Shown: piece after piece, positions 12,101-21,100 of the stretch | How the letters are laid out: each line of letters opens with the position of its first letter | How positions within the stretch are numbered: position 1 is the stretch's first letter | Assembly (NCBI GenBank): GCA_002633025.1 | Contig: NMRB01000054.1 | Location: forward strand, 279,271-343,270 | Source: Notospermus geniculatus | Lineage: Eukaryota > Nemertea > Pilidiophora > Heteronemertea > Lineidae | DNA: 64,000 nt | Direction: 5' to 3' | Notes under the pieces: generated by a model | Database searches by the model: none | What the model saw: only the letters and a program-made list of their open reading frames with translations | What the model was told of the DNA's origin: nothing | Made by a program: the position numbers and the translations under genes

Positions 12101-15100
12101 AAATGAACAGAAATGACAAATTTGGGATTGAACTTTGGTGGTCTGAATAGAGAGGTGTCCCCTTGGCAGGGTATCTGCTAGGAGGGGTTCTCTTAGCCTA
12201 TACGTTATGGGGAGCACAACCACACCTACCTTGGGATCTGTATCATAATCCAGCGCCTGTGCCACGTATATTTCGCCAACTCCCTCTCGAATACCGAAGA
12301 CATTATGTATATTCCCGCCTACGATAGAATACGTCAACTTCGCAGTCGAGTCAGAGTCCTTCGCTGTTACGGTGATCACCGAACTCGAGATGTCCGCTAA
12401 TTCTGATATCGTTGTGTTGTAGGACGGCTTTTCGAAATAGGGGGCGTTGTCATTCTGATCGGCGATGGCTATGATGACACCTTTGAAATCTGTAGAAGAC
12501 AGGTTGAAAGGACTTGAATTGTGAGTGTCGCGTGGGACAGGGGTAGCAAAACGGGCTTGAGTTGTGGTCAGCCAAATCACAGGCATTAAATACAGACGAT
12601 TTGGATGTTGACACTGTATGTTTTGGAGGACAGCTCAGACTCTCCACTGAACTCCGTACTTACCAACATTTGGTCCAGTGCTGCCCGCATCCGACGGTGC
12701 TCCATCCTCAGCGATGACCGTGATCCGGTATTCATCCTTCGTTTCACGATCAAACTCGTCGTTACTAAATATCTCACCAGTCTTTTTATTGATACGAAAC
12801 TTCTTCCAGTCAGCTGTCTTCTGCAACCGATACGTAACGGTCTTGAATGCCGGTTCTGTGTCGAGATCATATGCTGTAACTTGGATGACTGACTTCCCCG
12901 ACGGGACATTCTCTCCGATGCTTCCTTGATAGTTTCCAAGCAGACTGTTATAGCTGGTGAACGTCGGTGCGTTGTCGTTCTTGTCTCGTAGGGTGATGTT
13001 GAGGAGAAGTTCAGAACTCTTGTCACCCTAAAGAAGAGAAGAAAAACGTCAGTCGATTGAGTTAGGACAACTGTCAGTGAGAAAGAGCAGGAGGGGAACA
13101 ATCAGAACAAAACTGACAAGAGAGTACCGGTATTTGTATTTGATTTTTCCGTCAGGGCCGATGCCATAGCATTATTGGACCTGGTAAGTACGGAGGAGGC
13201 CATCTCAAGCTACTCATGTTCCTCACTTGGATGGGGTCTTTTACTTGCCCTTGCAAAAACACAAGGTACAAGGCACCACGGCTTACTGTCCCATGCGACG
13301 GACGTGAAGAGCCGGGAATGAAATCCCATATGGCCCGGACTAGATTCGAACCCGGGACCTGCTGCTTGAGTAAAGAGTGTAATGCAAGACATTTTGGCTT
13401 TCGTCTCAATCTCTGTCGGTGGATATCTTTATTAAGCAGTGCTGCCAAGGGAAGGCAATCACAAATCTCTATGCCGACTATATCTGAGGGTACCCTCTCC
13501 ATCCACACCGCTACAGGAAGGAAGAGGTACTGCCACCCGTACCAAAGGGAAATGCCCAAGGTGGATCACTCGGTAACAGAAGACAAATGAGATCCAATCC
13601 ACGTCAGGCACTCTAAAAGATTACTAGAAGTGCACCCAGCCGGAGTTCCACAACCAGTAGTCATGACAGTGCCAAAGTTCAGCCAGCAGTGGGTTAATAA
13701 GTATGTGTATGTTACAATTTTAAACATTTACATTTCAATCAAGTAAGGGACAAACGGAAGAACCATGCACCCTCCAAGATGTTATATACAAGACAGTAGG
13801 TGCTCCTCCACGTGAGTTTTCTTCCACGAGTTGGCTCTCAATGGGCAATTCCCTGTTGTTGGTCTCCTTACCGCTCGCACCATGACCGGTGACACAAATG
13901 ACTGCCCATAGTTTTCTAGAGTTGCCCATAGAGAGCCAACTTTCCTGACTCTCTCACATGGAGCAGCGTGTTCAGTATAGCTGCTTGGAACATATCTACA
14001 TGATTACAGTGCTCCCTAATCAACAGTGCTTCGTTAAAAGGACTTGATACCTAAGATCTACGAAGGGTCTGTGATGGGCATGAAAAGGTACAGACAAATT
14101 TCAAACTGGCATCATTTGCACTGCATCTATCCCCCCCCCCCATTTACCCGTAGTTTTCGACCCTTGCCCAGTCCCTACAGGCATGACAGGCAGAGACGTG
14201 ACCTCTGTATATCAAAGAGTATTAATTTCTTGAATGGCCAACATGAAATTTGTCTGTTGAATCACATGCTGATGTCAAACGGTGGTCATGGTATTCAAAG
14301 ACGATCCTGATTTAGAAAGAGAGAGTGCTGAACTAAAAGTCTTACAAATACGCCTCCCGGGGGTACATAACTCCTGTCTTTACGAGGGACCTACACAGCG
14401 ATACAGACAAGTCAAAGAATGAACAAAGAGGTTATTCACACAGGTGCAGATCTGGGGGTCCAGGGGAGCTCGACACCCTACTCATGGCAACCAACAAGTT
14501 TTCGTTAGGACTAGTCGGAAATTGCATCTCAGAGCATTTATAAGTCGGCAGAGCCAATAATGTTGGATTTGGCACTCCACTTTCAACATTCTGAAAGAAC
14601 TAGTGTCGTCGTTACTTACCACAGTTGCTCTCAGTTTGACCCTGTATTCCTTGATACTTTCGTAATCCATGGGAGAGTTGACCTTCAACTCGACCTCGTT
14701 CTTGTCCGTGTGAGTCAGAGTCCGAAACGGTTGCACATCGCTGCTACCAGAGGGCGTGAAGAAGAAGTCATTCCCGTCTATTGAAACGATGTCGAACGAA
14801 ACAAGCTGTCCTGATACCGGCGGCATTGCTGCCAAGGTCACAACTGTATAACCTTGAGGGGTCAACTCATCGATCTCAAAACTTGTCCCGTCATCGATTA
14901 GCCAGCGTGGCGGTTGTTGCTCCGAACTATTCACTCGTATTTGTACCTTTGCGACCTGCCAACGTTCGGGTGGGGGTTCCTGGCCGAGATCTCGAGCTTC
15001 AATTGTCAGGTTACAAATGGTGGGCTGCAAAATGTCATAGCATGGCTATAGGGAGAGATCAAAGGACAGCATGTCATTTCACTGTCTGATTATCAGTCAC

Positions 15101-18100
15101 ACCTAACCCACGACTGCTCGTGATTTTCTTTCAATTTCAAGATGAAATTCTCTTGGTATTTGTTCAGAATTCCAGGAGAGAGCAGAACTCACGTCGGCCT
15201 TAGAAGATTTTGCAGGGTGGTGGCATAGTTTAGTCAAAACAGACTATGTCCAGTTCTAATGGTTATGGCAACCCAAGATCACTTTTAGCGAGATATAGCA
15301 TGAACCATACAGCAGTCGGCCACCATGCAGGGGTTGGCCTCCTATTGACAGATATGGTTTGTCTGCCACACTCCACTGCATAGATTGGTGTATCAATAGG
15401 TGGCACCACTGCATGGGGCTGACTACTCTATGGTTCATTCTAGTTAGACAGAGTTGAGTTGTTGTGCATTCTGTTAGTTACATACAGGCACCTACCGTCA
15501 CACAACTTCATAAGCTTCAAGAAAGCCTCACATAAGACAACTTTAGTGAAAATCACTTACAGTCAGTAGGATATGACACCAGAGTGAGACTGACAAGACG
15601 CGACTAGAAAGTGTGGTTAAACACGAGTTCACTATCATCAACACGACCATATATAGTTGAAATGTGCAGTGTGTGAAAGTAGTCAAAATGTGTCAGCTTG
15701 TCAGAATTTTAGTAACTTTGCAGGTAGGGCCTAGGCCCTCTTCAGTATTCTATCTGCGTCACGAGCACGCCTGCCCTGTAAGAATCAGCCAGCATTAAGG
15801 GATCGTCTCCAAATTGTTTTCGTTTCAAACGCGTTTCAAACGTATGTCAATATCGTTTGAAAATCGTTTGAAATTTTTATACTCCAACGAAACTGAAGTG
15901 ATTTTCCAACGATTTTCCAAACGGTTTTGAAACGAATTCTCCCCAAACGAAAACCAAACGGAAAGTACCAAACGAATTCCGCAACGAAGTGCAAACGTTT
16001 TTGTTCCCAACGAAAATGAAACGTTTCATGCACCGAATGAAATTCAAACGTTTTTAGCGCCGATCAGAATGCAAAATGTTTTCATGTCAAACGAAATGCA
16101 AACGTTTCTTGTGCTTGGAAGAAAACGTTGTTCGTTTGAAACGCATTGGAACGTTTGTCTCGCTCGACAAAATTCTAAAACGTTTCTCTGAAGAAATCAA
16201 ACGAATATTTCGTTCGAAATTGCAACGAAAATGCGGGCCATGTCAAACGTTTTTCAAGCAGTTCTCAAACGAATTTTTTCGTTTCAATTTCGTTTATGAA
16301 AAGTAGTTTTAAATTCGTTTAAACGAATTCCACACGTTTGTATTTTGGAGACGATCCCTAACACTGTTCAGGTTCCATTGAACTGTAAACTGTGATCAGT
16401 GATTTAGGGATGATTCGTCACGAGAATCTGTTTGCAAGGTGTAAGTGATGTGCAGCAAAATGACAATGCCATGATCGTCAACACAGAAACAAAAAGCTAA
16501 AACAAATAGACAAACCACATCTAGGACTCGTCAGAAAGGAGTCAAAGTACAGGAGATATCACATCTAGGACTCGTCAGAAAGGAGTCAAAGTACAGGAGA
16601 TATTCAACATGTTCAAGACAATACAGAATGAACAGGCTTCCAAAGAGAAGTTTTCATCCGTGCTGCTGATCTTCTCTGAGAAAGCAGTTGATGTTTCGCT
16701 TTCCACTTTACAGCACAACTGCTTGAGGCAGCATGGCCATAAATCACACAAAAGCATCGCAAAGAATTGAATTTATTTGCCAAAAAAAAGTGTTGAAAGA
16801 CAGATACTTACAGCTGGGAAAGTCCGATCTAATGATATCACACCACTCACTTCATTCACAGCAAAGTTTCCACAATCATCGGACGTTTTGTGATACCGCA
16901 CTTGCGCATTTTGTCCCTCGTCCCGATCTGTGGCGTAAACTCGTAAGATACTCACAGAGGGCGCTGTATCCATCATCATGGTGTGAGAATACATAGACTT
17001 ATCGAACTCAGGAACATGGTCATTGATATCTAAGATATGGACCTGAAATGAGCAGACGCCCTCGAGACTAGGGCGCCCCCTGTCCTCAGCTTTGACAGTT
17101 ACACTGTACGCCTTTTTAGATCCTTCTCGTTTGAATTTGTAACTGGTGAATATCTCTCCTGTGGTGTTGTTTATGATAAAATATTTATCTTCGTGGCGGG
17201 GGTAGACTATGGAGTAGATTATTTTACCGTTGCTTCCGCTGTCTTCGTCTTTCGCTTTCACCTGCAATAGACAACAGACGACATGATGTCTGACCTCCGC
17301 AATGAACTAGAAGTCAGGTTTCCACGCTGCCCTGTGCCGGTCTCAAACTCATCTAGCACGGACAGTATAGTCTCACCAACCAAGTAAGTCTCACCAACCA
17401 CACGACCATGAAGGAATCCCTGTGGCCTGCGGGTTAGGCCGTATGAATGTTTGATACTAGGGAACAGTATATTCACCAAAATTTGACCACACTGCAGCCC
17501 TTTTTGAAGACTGCTGACTGGAGATCCAATTATACCACTGCCAAACTTAAGGGGTAGGCCTACATATCACACCAGGGTCCCAACACATTAGCAGTGGCCT
17601 ATTAAGGAACAACTACCATCGCACCGGTTACCGACAGACGTACCTGTGTGACTCTTGCACCTGGATCCAGTTCCTCTTTCACGACCGGAGCATATCGCCG
17701 ACAATCGGGGAAATCCGGCCGATGGTTGTTAATATCCATGACTTCCACGATGATCGAGGCGTTGTTCGATAGAGGTTTCGTCAAAGAGGTACACGGGACA
17801 CAGCTCCCGTCGTCCGTGGCAAAGACATTGAGGGTGTAGAAATCACGGTTTGCATCGACCTTCTTCTTGAGTACGATCATTCCACTGACGGGGTTGATTT
17901 CAAAGATGTCACTCGTTTCGCCATCTGAAAGAAACGCTCTGGTTAGGTTTGATACCAGTACTGGGTGATATCTTTGTAACGGAGGAGGGACCCTTAGCCC
18001 CCAACGTTGAGAAGAGATCGCTGTCATCAAACATCAAGCCAATGGGAGATTTAGAGGCCGCCGCCCCAGTTAGCTGTCCTAGGACGTCATGGAATTTGAC

Positions 18101-21100
18101 GTCACAGAGAAGAAATGCACATCAAAACATCATCCATAATGACGTGGAGGCCACGGCTTATGTCTGTAATGTCAAATTTTGTGACGTTCTAGGACCGCTA
18201 ACAGGTGGCCTCTAACGGCAGTAAAGTCTCTGTGGCCTGACTGATAGGTGGCAGGCATGAATGATTCTCCTGCACGACCCCAACAAGCCTGACTTCAAAC
18301 AGGCCAAGTGAGATGACACACTTACTTTCAAAACTATAAGTGATTGAACTTCCGTCAATATCAATGGCTTGTACAACGGCGACCGTCGTCCCGGGCAGGG
18401 CGTCCTCATCCACGCTGTGATAGGAAACATTCAGAGGGAACTGTGGCCGCTCATCGTTGATATTCCGCATAATGATCTGTACGCTTGTACTCCCTGTCAG
18501 GCGGTTCTTCCCGCCATCTTGGGCATACACGCGGAAATTATACGCATGTTCGGGTATTCGGTCATAGTCAAGTTGCTTTGCAACTCGGATAAAGCCCTTG
18601 TTGTCGGCATTCCGTACGTCGAAATGGTCATCATCGACGGTGTAGGTTAACCTGCCATTAGGGCCACCATCGTAGTCACTCGCAGCAACTGAAAAAGAGG
18701 AGATTGTTACCATCAAAATTCTGATCCGCTAATAATTTATAGAGCAATCAACCCTCTCGGCCCCTCCTGGAGAAATCTGGATAATGTGCCAATTGAGCCT
18801 AATGGGTAGTTCTGAGATGACAGCATTATCTATGACTTCACCCACCTATCAAGATTTCTGTACCGACGTCAATGTCTTCTGAGACATTCTCCTTGATGTA
18901 CGACGACAACGGAAAACTCGGGATGTGGTTGTTGATGTCCGTCACGTTGATACGCAGCTGAAATGGAGGCAGGGAAAACACGGTTTGTGAGGTCACGTAC
19001 GCTTTGCAGCAGCCACGTCAATACGTAGCTCAAGCTAGCTTCACAGTGATGTCAAACTTCATACCAAGGTCAAAGTTAGCTTGATACCAAGGTTAAACTT
19101 AGCTTGATACCAAGGATAAACTTACTTTGATACCAAGGTCAAACTTAGCTTGATACCGAGGTTAAACTGAGCTTGATACCGAGGTTAAACTTAGTTTGAT
19201 ACCAAGGTCAAACGTAGCTTGTTATCAAGGTCAAAATTAGCTTGGTACAAGGTCAAACTAAATGTGATACCAAGGTCAAACTTAACTTGATACCAAAGTC
19301 AAACTTACCGGCACTTTGCTAGTTCTTCTTTCCCCAGACAAAGGATTCTCCGTGGCAAACACCATCAGACTAAACGACCTCGGCCATTCTTCATATCGGA
19401 ATTCACGATAAGCGTACACGTTGCCTGTCGTCTCGTTGATGTAGAAATCGGTGGAATTGGCGCCGGATTCCGTCTTCAAACGATAAGTCAGAGGCTCCCT
19501 CTGGAACGATCTCGCTTTGATCTGCGTGATACTGGAATTAAGCAGAAGATACGTCAGGAATGATATATCAGTAAACAAGGTCTGAAGTCGGCTAACAAGC
19601 AGCCTATTGAACCAGCAGCCTTCAGTCAATCCATTCCGTTACAAATGACTTCAAACTCTTAGGTACTATTAGAGGAATACTTACACCCTGTCAGTCTTGG
19701 ACATCTCTGGGACGCTCACGTCATAGAAATTCAAGTAAAACTGTGGATTGAGTTTGCCGACGTAGATCGTCAGACGATCGGTCACATTCTGGGGCGAGTA
19801 CGACGCCACGTCTTTCGCCATCACTGCCAGCGTGAACTTGAAGTGATTTTGAGAAATCCCCTTCCTGATCAAAGTGATCGTCCCGAACTGGGGGTGGACT
19901 CGGAAGTAGTTTTGTGATCCTGGAAAAATGAAAGGGAGATTGTAGCTTTCACCATTCAAGATGATTGTTGAATGAAGTCTAAGATATGACCGACTGTCAT
20001 TTCATCACGGAGGAGATACGGAGATATTTTGTATCCTGCATTAGAGCTGAAGAACTAAGTGCAAATATCAACACAACTACAGTGGCGCACCTTCCACGGA
20101 TACCTTGGCTTGGAGGACAGCATCCATCAACCCCAAGGTGTCCGTGAAGTAGCACAGTATGCGATCTCTAATGCGTTATTTGACTGCCGACGTAGAGGGA
20201 GCCACCAGCGGCAGTAAGACGAACTACAAAAATGCATTACAAAATGTACGTAGTAAATCGGGTCAATTCGCCGACAATGTAGTTAGTCCCTGGGTTGTAG
20301 AGTGGCCCAGTGGTGGCGCCGGCTGTCGAGAAAAAGTGGCAATATTGTGGTACTTGTACATTCATGGTTAGAATATCGGTCAATGGCGCCAAGTACGTGT
20401 ATCGGGTGAAGGGTTCAGTGCAGACTCCGCAGCATCACGATCACTATTTTTTCCCTCATTAGTAAATTTCACGCCCGAGGGGTGTATCACTTCATTCTAA
20501 TTGATTAGAGACACCAGAGATACCTCATTACAGGATGTCTCAGTTGATTGCCCGCAGGCGATAGATATTTAATTCTTCTGCATGCAGCTTCAGCATTACT
20601 TCATAAAGTGCAATGCAACCTTGGCAAGTTGAAGTGAGACAGTTCAAACATTTGTTCTGACACATCTGAGTTTGCGGGTTTGATTCCCAGAGTGGTTCGT
20701 TTCCGAGCGACTCTTTCTTCTCGTGACTGTGAGGGCATCTTACTTCGAGGGATTCAGCAGGAAAGATGTACCCGGGGCTCTGGTTTTCTCCTGCATCTTA
20801 CATAACAGATAAAGGAGCCCGACGACGACAATCTTCAGAAATGCCGTCTCATCTTTCGCACTCAGCATCCTATCTCTGCCCTCTCTATCACGCATGCTGT
20901 CAGTTCCAATTTTCGCATCAGTTTAATGTTCATTTTTCACAAGTTGGCGATCGATAAATCACAATACTGAGACTATTTCACTGAGCTCGTTCGCAAAATG
21001 GAATGAAATTCCTCAGCAATTCACTGCCTGCAGGAGGTTTAACTCTTGCTACTCAAGGAACTCTGACAGAAGAGCGTACTGGCTTACTACACAGGAAGTT

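Larger units (their letters stand above)
13028..14619 (-). other. 1.6-kb cadherin intron
   Basis: It joins exon 9 to exon 8 of A1. It holds a minus-strand SINE (13135-13400), a MITE (13801-13968) and the left boundary of block A at about 14388. Confidence 0.8.

Noticed and set aside
19046-19305. CRISPR-like array
   Set aside because: The units are contiguous 24-bp tandem repeats without unique spacers, in an animal intron.
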